Made by a program: the position numbers and the translations under genes
Virus record (IMG/VR): IMGVR_UViG_3300035670_001406
Location: 1 to 21,297 of that record
Origin: a virus
Strand: one strand, 5' to 3'
DNA: 21,297 nucleotides
In this document: positions 5,108 to 12,317 of the stretch, one piece after another
Layout: every line of letters starts with the position of its first letter
How positions within the stretch are numbered: the stretch's first letter is position 1
The notes under the pieces: generated by a model
Databases searched by the model: none
Told to the model about the DNA's origin: nothing
Seen by the model: only the letters and a program-made list of their open reading frames with translations

Positions 5108-5761
5108 ATGTTCATTGCCTACTACCGAGTCAGCACCGACAAGCAGGGCCGCTCAGGCCTTGGTCTTGAGGCCCAGCAGGCAGCTGTTAACAAGTTTCTT
5201 GATGGCAAAGAGCACCAGGTTTTTATTGAGGTGGAGTCTGGCAGCAGCCGCAACCGGCCCGAGCTCAACAAGGCCCTGGCCATCTGCCGCAAGACTGGTG
5301 CCACGATGGTGGTGGCCAAGCTGGACCGACTTTCCCGTGATGAGCTGCTGATTCTGACCATTATGGAGAGTGGCGTGCTGGTCAAGTTCTTGGATATGCC
5401 AGACATTGACACCAGCACCCCGGTTGGCCGCTTCATGCTTAACAGCCTGGCCAACGTGGCCGCCTTTGAGAAGCGTCTTATCTCTGAGCGCACCAAGGCA
5501 GCCCTGGCCGCTGCCAAGGCCCGTGGCCAGAAGCTGGGCTCACCCAACCCTAGAGCAGGCGGGCTGGCCGTATCAGCTCACCTGCGTGCACGCAAAGCAG
5601 CCACCATTGCCAAGGTGATGCCCATCGTGCGTGACTTGCAGGCCCTGGGCATGACCACCACCCGCCAGATTGCCCAGGCTTTAACCGAGCGGGGTATCCA
5701 AACGGCCACAGGCGCTACCACCTGGCACTCTGCCCAGGTTTCCCGTCTATTGGCCGCATAA
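5108..5761 (+). CDS. Serine recombinase (resolvase/invertase type)
   Basis: A 217-residue site-specific recombinase. Residues 1-135 form the catalytic domain. Ser9, in YYRVSTDKQ, is the nucleophile, and Arg7, Lys71, Asp73, Arg74 and Arg77 (AKLDRLSRDE) complete the active site. ERTKAALAAAKARG is the start of the long E helix that bridges the dimer. The C-terminus, about residues 183-215 (TTTRQIAQALTERGIQT...WHSAQVSRLL), is a helix-turn-helix DNA-binding segment. The size is that of small resolvases and invertases, not of large phage integrases. It has an AAGGAG ribosome site and is the first gene of the rightward operon, under possible ribbon-helix-helix control. Probable roles are integration or resolution of the phage DNA, or inversion of a segment. 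No target repeats were recognised. Confidence 0.9.
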   Translation: MFIAYYRVSTDKQGRSGLGLEAQQAAVNKFLDGKEHQVFIEVESGSSRNRPELNKALAICRKTGATMVVAKLDRLSRDELLILTIMESGVLVKFLDMPDIDTSTPVGRFMLNSLANVAAFEKRLISERTKAALAAAKARGQKLGSPNPRAGGLAVSAHLRARKAATIAKVMPIVRDLQALGMTTTRQIAQALTERGIQTATGATTWHSAQVSRLLAA

Positions 5762-5776
5762 CCTGAGGAGAATGAG

Positions 5777-5917
5777 ATGGACGATTACCGCATTGTCGTA
5801 GACCGCCGCCGTAGCCTGCTGCGCAAACCCAGCCGGTTACAAATCATAGTTGAGAGCTTGGTTTTCACAGCCATGATTGCCCTGCTCTTTGTCGTGCTCA
5901 CGATGGTTTCTTACTAG
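5777..5917 (+). CDS. Small single-pass membrane protein, 46 aa
   Basis: A short open frame with a good GAGGAG ribosome site six bases before the ATG at 5777. Its N-terminus is basic (MDDYRIVVDRRRSLLRKPSR), and its C-terminal half is one hydrophobic helix, about residues 25-45 (VESLVFTAMIALLFVVLTMV). The charge pattern predicts the N-terminus in the cytoplasm. It sits between the recombinase and a small HTH gene in the early operon. The function is unknown; early phage membrane proteins of this size often act in superinfection exclusion or host take-over, but nothing here proves that. Confidence 0.65.
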   Translation: MDDYRIVVDRRRSLLRKPSRLQIIVESLVFTAMIALLFVVLTMVSY

Positions 5918-5928
5918 GAGATCACCAG

Positions 5929-6138
5929 ATGAGCCAGACAGCCGATATCCTAGAGACCCTCAGGCGTGGACCGATCACCCCGCTTGAGGCCCTGCGTGAC
6001 CATGGTTGCCTGCGCCTGGCTGCCCGCATCGAGGAGCTGCGTTCAGAAGGCCACGTGATCGTGACAGAGATGATCAAACACAACGGTAAAAAATTCGGAC
6101 AGTACGTTTTAATCAAGGAGAAGAAAAATGGTAGGTAA
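5929..6138 (+). CDS. Small helix-turn-helix protein, 69 aa
   Basis: A short protein of a type common in phage recombination operons: DILETLRRGPITPLEAL, then GCLRLAARIEELRSEGHVI, then a basic strand region (KHNGKKFGQYVLI). The pattern is a compact winged helix in which ITPLEAL...CLRLAARI gives the helix-turn-helix and the last part the wing. The start has an AGGAG ribosome site. Its 3' end overlaps the exonuclease gene by 11 nt. It is probably a regulator or DNA-binding accessory to the exonuclease/RecT pair. No named family assigned. Confidence 0.7.
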   Translation: MSQTADILETLRRGPITPLEALRDHGCLRLAARIEELRSEGHVIVTEMIKHNGKKFGQYVLIKEKKNGR

Positions 6139-7087
6139 AGTCACGCCAGACACCATGGCCTCAGCAAGCCTCTTGCCGGCCATCATGGGGGTGTCACCCT
6201 GGGCCAGCCCCAACGATGCCCTATCTGGGGTCTTAGAAGCCCACCGTGGGCATGAGCGGCCAGGTCTGTCTGATCCTGAGCCAGCAGAGTGGGGAAACCT
6301 GCTTGAGACCACCATCCTGGAGCAGGCCTGCCTACGCCTGGGGCTCACCCACCTGGACCTGGACCATTCCGAGGCACGGTTCCACCCAATGCTCAAGCTT
6401 GCCTGCAGCTTGGACGGCACCGCAGACGGCAATGGCCTGCTGGTGAAGCACAACCCAGACGCTGGCATCTATGTCATGGATGGCGAGGAGATAGCACTCA
6501 ATGGCATTGGCGTGATGGAGGCCAAGAGCACGGCCATCGAGCCGGCCGACAGCCCGCCCTTGTACCAGGGCCCCATCCAGCTGCAGGCCCAGATGGATAT
6601 CATCGGTGCCGAGTGGGGGGCAGTCTGTACCCTGTTCCGGGGCTCCAGGCTGCGGGTGTACCTGTTCAAGCGGCACAGCCAGACGTGCCAGGAGATTGCC
6701 AAGGCAGTCATCGACTTTCAGCGCCGGGTAGACCAATGGCTAGTGGATGGCAGCATTGACTATTACCCACCTACCAACAGCAAAGACGCAGACCGTACCT
6801 GGGGCCAGGCCGAGGAGGTGGAGGTGGACCTGGGCGCAACGGCCGAGCTGCTGGTCGATGAGATTGTGGTGGCCAAGGCTGAGATCAAGCGCCTCGAGGA
6901 GAAGGTCGAGAAGGCAGAGACCAACCTCAAAAACCTGATGCAGAAGGCGAGCAAGGCAAGGGCTGGAATGTGGGAGATATCCTGGCCCATGCGGAAGTAC
7001 CAAGCGCAGCCTCAGCGGGTGGTGGCGGCCACCGAGGCCAGGGTCGTGCGGCAGTCCACCCTCAAGATCAAGGAGGCCAAGGTATGA
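6128..7087 (+). CDS. YqaJ-type (lambda-exo-like) recombination exonuclease
   Basis: A 319-residue protein of the YqaJ/lambda exonuclease family in the PD-(D/E)XK superfamily, which resects double-stranded ends 5' to 3' to make single strands for annealing. The conserved helix WGNLLETTILEQA holds E60. D96 is in SLDGTAD, E131 and K133 are in VMEAKST, and the following YQGPIQLQAQMDIIG segment carries the conserved glutamine about 20 residues later. The C-terminus (about 235-285) is a charged coiled coil (EIKRLEEKVEKAET...). The ATG at 6128 follows AGGAG. The partner annealing protein RecT lies about 460 nt downstream, with two small genes between. Together they form a phage recombination system of the Red/RecET type. 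Confidence 0.85.
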   Translation: MVGKVTPDTMASASLLPAIMGVSPWASPNDALSGVLEAHRGHERPGLSDPEPAEWGNLLETTILEQACLRLGLTHLDLDHSEARFHPMLKLACSLDGTADGNGLLVKHNPDAGIYVMDGEEIALNGIGVMEAKSTAIEPADSPPLYQGPIQLQAQMDIIGAEWGAVCTLFRGSRLRVYLFKRHSQTCQEIAKAVIDFQRRVDQWLVDGSIDYYPPTNSKDADRTWGQAEEVEVDLGATAELLVDEIVVAKAEIKRLEEKVEKAETNLKNLMQKASKARAGMWEISWPMRKYQAQPQRVVAATEARVVRQSTLKIKEAKV

Positions 7088-7302
7088 AATGGGGAGCGCC
7101 AGCACCAACGTATCTACAGCGTGTGTACACCAAGGGGCCGCTGATGTATGTGCCGCTCTACACTGATGCCCGCTTGTATGTGGGGCCAGGGTATCCGCAC
7201 CTGAACCGAGCACGCTACACGCCAGATGAATTACTCAAGGCCGGGTGCAAGCCACAGGACCATTACCTGCTGGCCCGCATTGGCATGACCGAAATAGACT
7301 AG
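7084..7302 (+). CDS. Hypothetical protein, 72 aa
   Basis: The start was set at ATG 7084, which overlaps the exonuclease TGA as ATGA; the longer frame runs inside the exonuclease. The sequence is rich in Tyr, Pro and Gly (MKWGAPAPTYLQRVYTKGPL...) with no membrane segment or metal motif. It lies between the exonuclease and RecT, so it may be a recombination accessory. No family is recognised. Confidence 0.6.
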   Translation: MKWGAPAPTYLQRVYTKGPLMYVPLYTDARLYVGPGYPHLNRARYTPDELLKAGCKPQDHYLLARIGMTEID

Positions 7303-7312
7303 GAGAAGAGAG

Positions 7313-7555
7313 ATGAGAAAAGTATTAAGAAAAGAATCAAAAGAGGAAACGGTTGCAAAGATTGTTGAGTGCAATACAAGTGCGCCCGACAACCTGAAAG
7401 ATTTGAAAGACCTGGTTCAAGAGTTGTGGTCAGAAAACCTAAGTTTAATAACTGAGATGCGCAAGTTGCGCTATGCCATAGCAGAGTTGAAATATGACAA
7501 CGCAACACTTAAAGCTGAGAAAAGCGGTTACAAAATGGAAGGAGAGGAGAGATGA
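7313..7555 (+). CDS. Small coiled-coil protein, 80 aa
   Basis: A Lys/Glu/Leu-rich helical protein. Residues about 28-70 (NLKDLKDLVQELWSENLSLITEMRKLRYAIAELKYDNATLKAEK) show heptad-like leucine spacing, so a dimeric coiled coil is likely. It has a GGAGAAGAGAG ribosome site, and its stop overlaps the recT start as ATGA. The gene is visibly more AT-rich than both flanking genes (many AAA, GAA and TTA codons), which suggests recent acquisition or different selection. Function is unknown. Confidence 0.65.
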   Translation: MRKVLRKESKEETVAKIVECNTSAPDNLKDLKDLVQELWSENLSLITEMRKLRYAIAELKYDNATLKAEKSGYKMEGEER

Positions 7556-8622
7556 GCAATATCACGACAACCCAGCAAGGGTTTGCCCCGGCCACACTGA
7601 CCGAGGCCATGCAGTTCAGCGAGATGCTGGCCAAGAGCTCGATGGTGCCACGGGCCTACCAGGGCAAGGCAGAGGATGTGCTGGTGGCCATGCAGTGGGG
7701 CCGCGAGATTGGCCTGGCACCGCTGCAGGCCCTGCAAAACATTGCAGTGATCAATGGCAAGCCCTCGGTTTACGGTGACGCAGCCATGGCGCTGGTGCAG
7801 GCCAGCCCGGTCTGCGAGGATATTGAGGAGACCATCGAGGGTGAGGGCACGCCGAACCCGGTGGCCGTTTGCATTGCCAAGCGCAAGGGCCGCAAGCCGG
7901 TGGTGGCCAGGTTCAGCCTCGAGGATGCCAAGCGTGCCGGCCTCTGGGGCAAGCCAGGACCATGGCAGGCATACCCGAAGAGAATGATGCAGATGCGAGC
8001 CCGAGGGTTTGCCCTGCGGGATGCCTTCCCTGATGTGCTCAAGGGCCTGATCACCGTGGAGGAGGCCCAAGACTTTCCCGATCAGGACCGGCCGGCCAAC
8101 GTGGTCAACCTGCCCCGCACCCGTAACCCCTTGGAGGCATTACCTTTGAGTGAAATCACGCAGCCTATTGAGCAAACCGAAGACCCGCAGCGGGAATATG
8201 TCGAGGTCGAGCAGGTGAATCAGATGCTTCAGGAGGAGGCCGAGAGCCGCACAGATGAGGTGCTCACCCCGGTGGCTGCCGAGTCCATTGCCAAGCAGCT
8301 CACGCAGCAGCTCGAGGATGCCGGCATTGAGGTGGTCGAGGTGAAGGAGTACACCTGGGCACTAGGCGTACCCGGCAAGCCAGACATTCCCTGCAACAAT
8401 TATGAGGAGTGGGCCCACCAGTACGAAGAGATGGCAGGCAAGGTGGCGAGGAGCAAGCTGGCCCCGGATGCCAAGCTCAAAAAATTGGAGGAGCTAAAGA
8501 AGGCGAACACTGCCATGTTTGGAAAGTTACGCACCGAGCAGTCCCTGCAGCACACCAAGCACATGGTGGCTAGGCGCAGTCAGATTGAGGCAGAGGTTTC
8601 TGACAAAGGCGGGCAGGCGTAG
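7552..8622 (+). CDS. RecT-family single-strand annealing protein
   Basis: This 356-residue protein has the conserved N-terminal core of phage RecT proteins: TLTEAMQFSEMLAKSSMVP, then GKAEDVLVAMQWGREIGLAPLQALQNIAVINGKPSVYGDAA, then a K-R-K-G-R-K-P-V-V-A-R-F strand region and the WQAYPKRMMQMRARGFALRDAFPDVLKGL helix with its conserved R-A-R-x-F-A-L-R. The protein coats single strands made by the upstream exonuclease and anneals complementary DNA. The C-terminal third (after about residue 190) is acidic, variable and contains Glu-rich helices. ATGA coupling to the small coiled-coil gene supports the start. Confidence 0.88.
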   Translation: MSNITTTQQGFAPATLTEAMQFSEMLAKSSMVPRAYQGKAEDVLVAMQWGREIGLAPLQALQNIAVINGKPSVYGDAAMALVQASPVCEDIEETIEGEGTPNPVAVCIAKRKGRKPVVARFSLEDAKRAGLWGKPGPWQAYPKRMMQMRARGFALRDAFPDVLKGLITVEEAQDFPDQDRPANVVNLPRTRNPLEALPLSEITQPIEQTEDPQREYVEVEQVNQMLQEEAESRTDEVLTPVAAESIAKQLTQQLEDAGIEVVEVKEYTWALGVPGKPDIPCNNYEEWAHQYEEMAGKVARSKLAPDAKLKKLEELKKANTAMFGKLRTEQSLQHTKHMVARRSQIEAEVSDKGGQA

Positions 8623-8623
8623 C

Positions 8624-9382
8624 TTGGATGCGGTAGAGGTCCCAAGGATTTACCAGGCCCAGGGGGAGAAGGCATCGCCCTCCTGGTGCCAGGCATTCGC
8701 CGAGGGATGCGGTGGCACCATCACCCAATCGCAGACAATTAAGGATGGGCCGGTGGCATTGTTTGGCAGCCTGCAATTGAGGAGGGTGCTCGAGGCGGCC
8801 ATGGCAGAGGGTCGGACCTGGTACTACGGTGACAAGGCTTACTTTGGTCGAGACGTTTATTACCGGGTGACCAAGAATGCCTACCAGTACACAGACTTTA
8901 AGCTCAATGCCACGCCCCACAGGCTTGAGCGCACCGGGATGCGCATCAAGCCCTGGCGCAAAGGTGGCAAGAAAATCTTGATCTGCCCGCAGTCCGAGCT
9001 GTTCCATGAGTGGCATGGCATACCCCAGGCGCAGTGGATTAAGGCAGTCGAGACCGAGCTGGCCAAGCACACCAAGAAACAAACCGCCCTCCGGTTCAAA
9101 ACCTGGAGCAGGGCCGAGCAAGACTTTGAGCTGGCCCTCGAGGGTGTCCATGCGGTGGTGGTATTCACTAGCATCGCTGGGGTGCAGGCAACCCTGCATG
9201 GTGTGCCCTGCTTTGCCACCCATGATTGTGCGAGCGCCAGGTTTGGCAGCATGGACCTTAGTCGTATCGAAGACCCGGTCAGGCCAGACAACCGGGAGCA
9301 GATGGCCTGGGAGCTGGCAGATAATCAATGGACACTTTTAGAGATGAGGAGCGGAATGGCATGGGAACATCTGACGAAATGA
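8624..9382 (+). CDS. GT-B-like glycosyltransferase/capsule-synthesis-type protein
   Basis: A protein of about 252 residues. The long open frame begins inside recT, but coding-like sequence begins near IYQAQGEK, so a TTG start at 8624, two bases after the recT stop, is the best choice; no ATG fits. The N-terminal half has AFAEGCGG and a helix-rich nucleotide-type domain. The C-terminal half has HAVVVFTSIAGVQATLHGVPCFATH, matching the S-x-A-G-x-x-A-x-x-x-G-V-P pattern of GT-B glycosyltransferases and capsule/KpsC-type enzymes, where the sugar nucleotide is bound. No membrane segment is seen. It forms a trio with the FkbM methyltransferase and GT9-like gene downstream. Function as a sugar transferase is inferred from motif and context. 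Confidence 0.55.
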   Translation: MDAVEVPRIYQAQGEKASPSWCQAFAEGCGGTITQSQTIKDGPVALFGSLQLRRVLEAAMAEGRTWYYGDKAYFGRDVYYRVTKNAYQYTDFKLNATPHRLERTGMRIKPWRKGGKKILICPQSELFHEWHGIPQAQWIKAVETELAKHTKKQTALRFKTWSRAEQDFELALEGVHAVVVFTSIAGVQATLHGVPCFATHDCASARFGSMDLSRIEDPVRPDNREQMAWELADNQWTLLEMRSGMAWEHLTK

Positions 9383-10038
9383 AAGAATGGCGAGGCTTGT
9401 GGTTTCCCCCAGGCGAGAAGCATCAGACCGCCTGGATGGCCAAGAACCTGGCAGTGGTGGACGGCAAGCCGGCCTACCAATACCACAAGTATCGGGCTGC
9501 CAAGGATGCCTGCAACAACCGAAGGGTGGCCATTGATGTGGGCGCTAACGTGGGCCTGTGGTCTCGGGTGATGCTGCTCGACTTCCAGGTGGTCCATGCC
9601 TTTGAGCCAGTGCCCATGTATCGGGAATGCCTCAAGCTCAATGCGCCTGGTGCCAATGTCTACCCTTATGGCCTGGGCAATAAGCCGGCAGTGGTGGACA
9701 TGGCTTGCAGAACCGAGGGCAGCTACGGTGACACAGCACCGGCCAGCGGCAGGGATGGTGAATTTATCGTGGCCAAGGGGGTTGAGATTGTCACACTCGA
9801 TAGCCTGGGCATCGAGCTGGTGGACCTGATCAAGATCGACTGCGAGGGTTTTGAGTCTTTTGTGATCGAGGGCGCAGAGCAGACCATCAGAACCTGCAAG
9901 CCGGTGATTATTGTCGAGCAGAAGAAGGGCAACGGTAAGGCATTCTCATTACCAGATGACCATGCTGTGTCGCTGCTCAAGTCCTGGGGCATGAGGGTTG
10001 AGAGGGAAATGTCTGGCGATTACCTGATGGTTTGGTGA
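9361..10038 (+). CDS. FkbM-family methyltransferase
   Basis: A SAM-dependent methyltransferase of the FkbM type, which usually O-methylates sugars in polyketides or surface glycans. With the ATG at 9361 (AGGAG nine bases upstream) it has 225 residues. Motif I is VAIDVGANVGLWS (about 56-68), the acidic residue binding the ribose is in HAFEPVP (79-85), LIKIDCEGFE (156-165) is the family signature, and VIIVEQ follows at about 182-187. Two other starts are possible: ATG 9328, with no clear ribosome site, and ATG 9379, which overlaps the upstream TGA as ATGA. It follows the GT-B-like gene and overlaps the GT9-like gene by one base (TGATG), pointing to a single glycan-building task. Confidence 0.85.
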   Translation: MGTSDEMKEWRGLWFPPGEKHQTAWMAKNLAVVDGKPAYQYHKYRAAKDACNNRRVAIDVGANVGLWSRVMLLDFQVVHAFEPVPMYRECLKLNAPGANVYPYGLGNKPAVVDMACRTEGSYGDTAPASGRDGEFIVAKGVEIVTLDSLGIELVDLIKIDCEGFESFVIEGAEQTIRTCKPVIIVEQKKGNGKAFSLPDDHAVSLLKSWGMRVEREMSGDYLMVW

Positions 10039-10808
10039 TGGGCTGGGGTGATGAGCTCATGGCCGCAGGCGAGGCACAGGCCAAGGCTGCTGGTCGTGAT
10101 ATCAAGGTGGCCATCAAAGACCGCAATGGCCAGGTGCGCTGGCATGATGCCTGGGAGAATCACCCACTGATTGCCAGACCTGGCCAGCCTTACCAAGACA
10201 GCATCACCAATGGCCCAGGCGTGCGCAGCTATACCAATGGGGTGCACGCTGGCAGGTGGGTGTGGCGCAAGTACACACCAGTACCGGCAGATATCTACTT
10301 CAGTGAGGCAGAGAAAAAATTTGCATCCAGCCTTGGGTCTGGGTTTGTTGTCATCGAGCCCAACCTCAAGGGCAAGAAGGAGTCTGTCAATCGAGACTGG
10401 GGATGGGACAAGTGGCAGGCCCTGGTCAAGCTGATGCCCAAGGTGCAGTGGGTGCAGCTCGGCCCGGCCGGGGCACGCACCCTGCGCAAGCTCAGGTTTA
10501 TCCAGACAGATACGCCACGCCTGATGGCAGCCGCCCTGTCAAAGGCCGTGGCATTTGTAGCACCAGAGGGTGGGCTGCATCACACAGCGGCAGCAGTGCG
10601 GGTGCCAGGGGTGGTCATTCATGGGCACTTTAATTCTGCTGGGTTGACAGGCTACCCAGGCATGGTGCATCTATCTACCGAGGAGCTGGGCTGCGGCAGT
10701 CAGCTTTTCTGCCAGGCCTGCCGGGATGCCATGGAGGCCATCACCCCAGAGGCCGTGGCCGGCCATCTTCAAACCATCCTAGATCAGGCAGTGGCCTCGG
10801 ATAAATAG
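10038..10808 (+). CDS. GT9-like (heptosyltransferase-type) glycosyltransferase
   Basis: A 256-residue protein resembling family 9 glycosyltransferases, which add heptose or similar sugars to the lipopolysaccharide core. The N-terminal GWGDELMAAGEAQ matches the GxGD loop of the family. The C-terminal domain has FVVIEPNL, DKWQALVKLM, WVQLGP, then a RLMAAALSKAVAFVAPEGGLHHTAAAV segment with the conserved G-G-x-x-H-x-A-A-A, followed by VVIHGHFNS. A cysteine group near the end (CGSQLFCQAC) is common in phage members of this type. The start is ATG 10038, sharing a base with the FkbM stop; a TTG at 10032 is less likely. Its 3' end overlaps the endolysin gene by 25 nt on the opposite strand. Confidence 0.8.
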   Translation: MGWGDELMAAGEAQAKAAGRDIKVAIKDRNGQVRWHDAWENHPLIARPGQPYQDSITNGPGVRSYTNGVHAGRWVWRKYTPVPADIYFSEAEKKFASSLGSGFVVIEPNLKGKKESVNRDWGWDKWQALVKLMPKVQWVQLGPAGARTLRKLRFIQTDTPRLMAAALSKAVAFVAPEGGLHHTAAAVRVPGVVIHGHFNSAGLTGYPGMVHLSTEELGCGSQLFCQACRDAMEAITPEAVAGHLQTILDQAVASDK

Positions 10809-11296
10809 AGAGCACGCTCGTCTTCCCGGCGCTTGACCAGGCCGGGGAGCACCCTGCCACCGCCCTTGGTCCACATCCTGAACGCATCAGCTGCGCCCTG
10901 GTGGTCACCCCGCCGGTGGCGCATGAGGATGGTGGACCTCTGCAGATTGCCTAGCCCAGCATTGAACGCAAAAGAGACCAACGCTCCAAACTGGCCAGGA
11001 GTAACCCGACCATGAGTGAGGCGCACCACACCGCGGGTAAAAGTCGCAAGGTCTTGAGTAAGTAGGGCATCTATCTCTCCGTCTGACCAGATGCGGAAGT
11101 CCTCCACCTGTAGCGTGTAGTCCTTCCGAATCATCCCAGTGTAGCCAGGCTTGCGCACCACCGGCAGCCTGATCTGCTCCTGGTAAAGCACGTGGCCCAC
11201 GCCCACCGTCCATATTTGAGCCGGGCAGAGATAAGGCTTATTCCTTACCCCTTCATGGTGCTTCAACATTTTGAGCACGGCCGGCTGCAGTGTCAT
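10784..11296 (-). CDS. Endolysin, T4-lysozyme-like (GH24)
   Basis: A 170-residue muramidase that cuts the peptidoglycan sugar backbone at lysis. The catalytic block is HHEGVRNKPYLCPAQIWTVGVGH. Glu15 is the acid and Thr30 matches T4 Thr26. Position 24, nine residues after the glutamate, is Cys where T4 has Asp20, a change also found in other phage lysozymes. The C-terminal lobe has the family's PGQFGALVSFAFNAGLGNLQRSTIL. There is no signal peptide or SAR helix, so release needs the holin encoded just upstream (ATGA overlap). It is the last gene of the late leftward operon, and its stop lies inside the convergent glycosyltransferase gene. Confidence 0.9.
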   Translation of the reverse strand: MTLQPAVLKMLKHHEGVRNKPYLCPAQIWTVGVGHVLYQEQIRLPVVRKPGYTGMIRKDYTLQVEDFRIWSDGEIDALLTQDLATFTRGVVRLTHGRVTPGQFGALVSFAFNAGLGNLQRSTILMRHRRGDHQGAADAFRMWTKGGGRVLPGLVKRREDERALYLSEATA

Positions 11297-11796
11297 CGCT
11301 TCTGCCAGTTGCGTGAGCCGAACCAGAATCCAATGATGCCGCCCAGCATGGCCATCTCATCTGAGCTGAAGATTACGTCTGCAAGCTTGACGATATCTGC
11401 CATGTCCTTGACCAGACCAGGCGTGGCCATCACCCAGTACATCATGTAGACGTTGATCAGGACCAGCTCGAGCACAAAGATATAGGTCACGGTCGGGCGC
11501 ACTGTGCCAACGTAATTAGCCACCCACTTGCTGGCACGGTCGAGCACCTTCTCATCATGCTGCAGGGCCGCCACCGTCATCTGGGCATCGGTCTGCATGG
11601 CCACCTGGTCGGTGCGAATCTCCTCGATGCGCTGCTGGGCAATGAATCCCTCACGGGCCAGGGCCATCTCCCGCTCTGTCTGCACTGCAGCTAGGGCGAG
11701 CTCATGTTTCTTGTCGGATTTATCTTGGAAAAAATCCAGCAGCTTTGGCAGGCCAGAGATTAGCAGGCCACCCAGAGTTGAGATCAGTGAAAGCAT
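11293..11796 (-). CDS. Putative holin (GTA-type 3TM-like)
   Basis: The start was set at ATG 11794-11796 (MLSLISTLGG), two bases after the upstream TAA and with an AAGGGGG ribosome site; 167 residues. A short hydrophobic N-terminus (residues 3-18) is followed by a long charged coiled coil (about 24-90, with DKKHELALAAVQTEREMALAREG). A membrane pair follows: VRPTVTYIFVLELVLINVYMMYWVM (about 99-123) and MAMLGGIIGFWFGSRNW (148-164). The R-P before the main helix and the terminal GxWFGSR are typical of the holin_3TM family. The holin would form the pores that let the endolysin, its immediate downstream partner, reach the cell wall. Another membrane role is possible but less likely. Confidence 0.7.
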   Translation of the reverse strand: MLSLISTLGGLLISGLPKLLDFFQDKSDKKHELALAAVQTEREMALAREGFIAQQRIEEIRTDQVAMQTDAQMTVAALQHDEKVLDRASKWVANYVGTVRPTVTYIFVLELVLINVYMMYWVMATPGLVKDMADIVKLADVIFSSDEMAMLGGIIGFWFGSRNWQKR

Positions 11797-11798
11797 TG

Positions 11799-12317
11799 TT
11801 ACCCCCTTGAAAGAATCATATCGACTGCGGCCCAGACCACCATGCCGCCAATGCCAACGATGGTGGTGCCACCTATCCACAGAATCAGGTTGTCCCAAAA
11901 GGCCTTCTCGGCAGCTTCCTGGTCCTGCTTGGCCTTGATGCGCCTGGCTCTAATCTCCCTGCGCATATTGCAGAACTTGCGATAACCGTCCATGCCACCG
12001 AACTCGCCCGGAAGCGAGGCCCAATCACCCACCACGAACATATCCCTAATCTCCTGCTCGTATTGACGCAGCTTGTACTCTGCTTCAAAGGCATTGAAAG
12101 CTTCTTGGGTGTCATTGGTGGCACCACCGCGGGCGAATAGCTTGGGTTTGGGTGGTTCGTTCTTGTGCTTGTTGATCACCTCTTCAAGCTGATCGGCCAC
12201 GCCACAATACTTGGAAAGCTGGGACCAGACACCCTCTGCCTCAGCCGCAAACTCGCTGGCCTTCTTGAGGCCAGACCAGATGGCAGATGCCGTGGCCAGT
12301 AGGGTGATCGGGTCCAT
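11799..12317 (-). CDS. Conserved phage membrane protein next to holin
   Basis: A 172-residue protein that starts MDPITLLATASAIWSGLKKAS, has a charged helical middle (ALNAFEAE-type region, then KLRQYEQEIRDMF), and ends with one membrane helix (about 145-166, LILWIGGTTIVGIGGMVVWAAV). This layout occurs in many marine and freshwater phages next to lysis or tail genes, but its role is not established. Its ATG overlaps the phosphoesterase TAA as TAATG. It could be an internal virion or lysis accessory protein. There is no lipobox, so a canonical Rz1-type spanin is unlikely. Confidence 0.6.
   Translation of the reverse strand: MDPITLLATASAIWSGLKKASEFAAEAEGVWSQLSKYCGVADQLEEVINKHKNEPPKPKLFARGGATNDTQEAFNAFEAEYKLRQYEQEIRDMFVVGDWASLPGEFGGMDGYRKFCNMRREIRARRIKAKQDQEAAEKAFWDNLILWIGGTTIVGIGGMVVWAAVDMILSRG

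Noticed and set aside
8519-8623. ATG start at 8519 for the GT-B-like gene
   Set aside because: This part lies inside the recT coding region and its translation is not protein-like; sequence becomes coding-like only after the recT stop.
8570-9328. 252-codon open frame on the minus strand opposite the GT-B-like gene
   Set aside because: It is antisense to a well-formed gene, has no ribosome site and its translation lacks any motif; it is a by-product of codon bias on the true strand.
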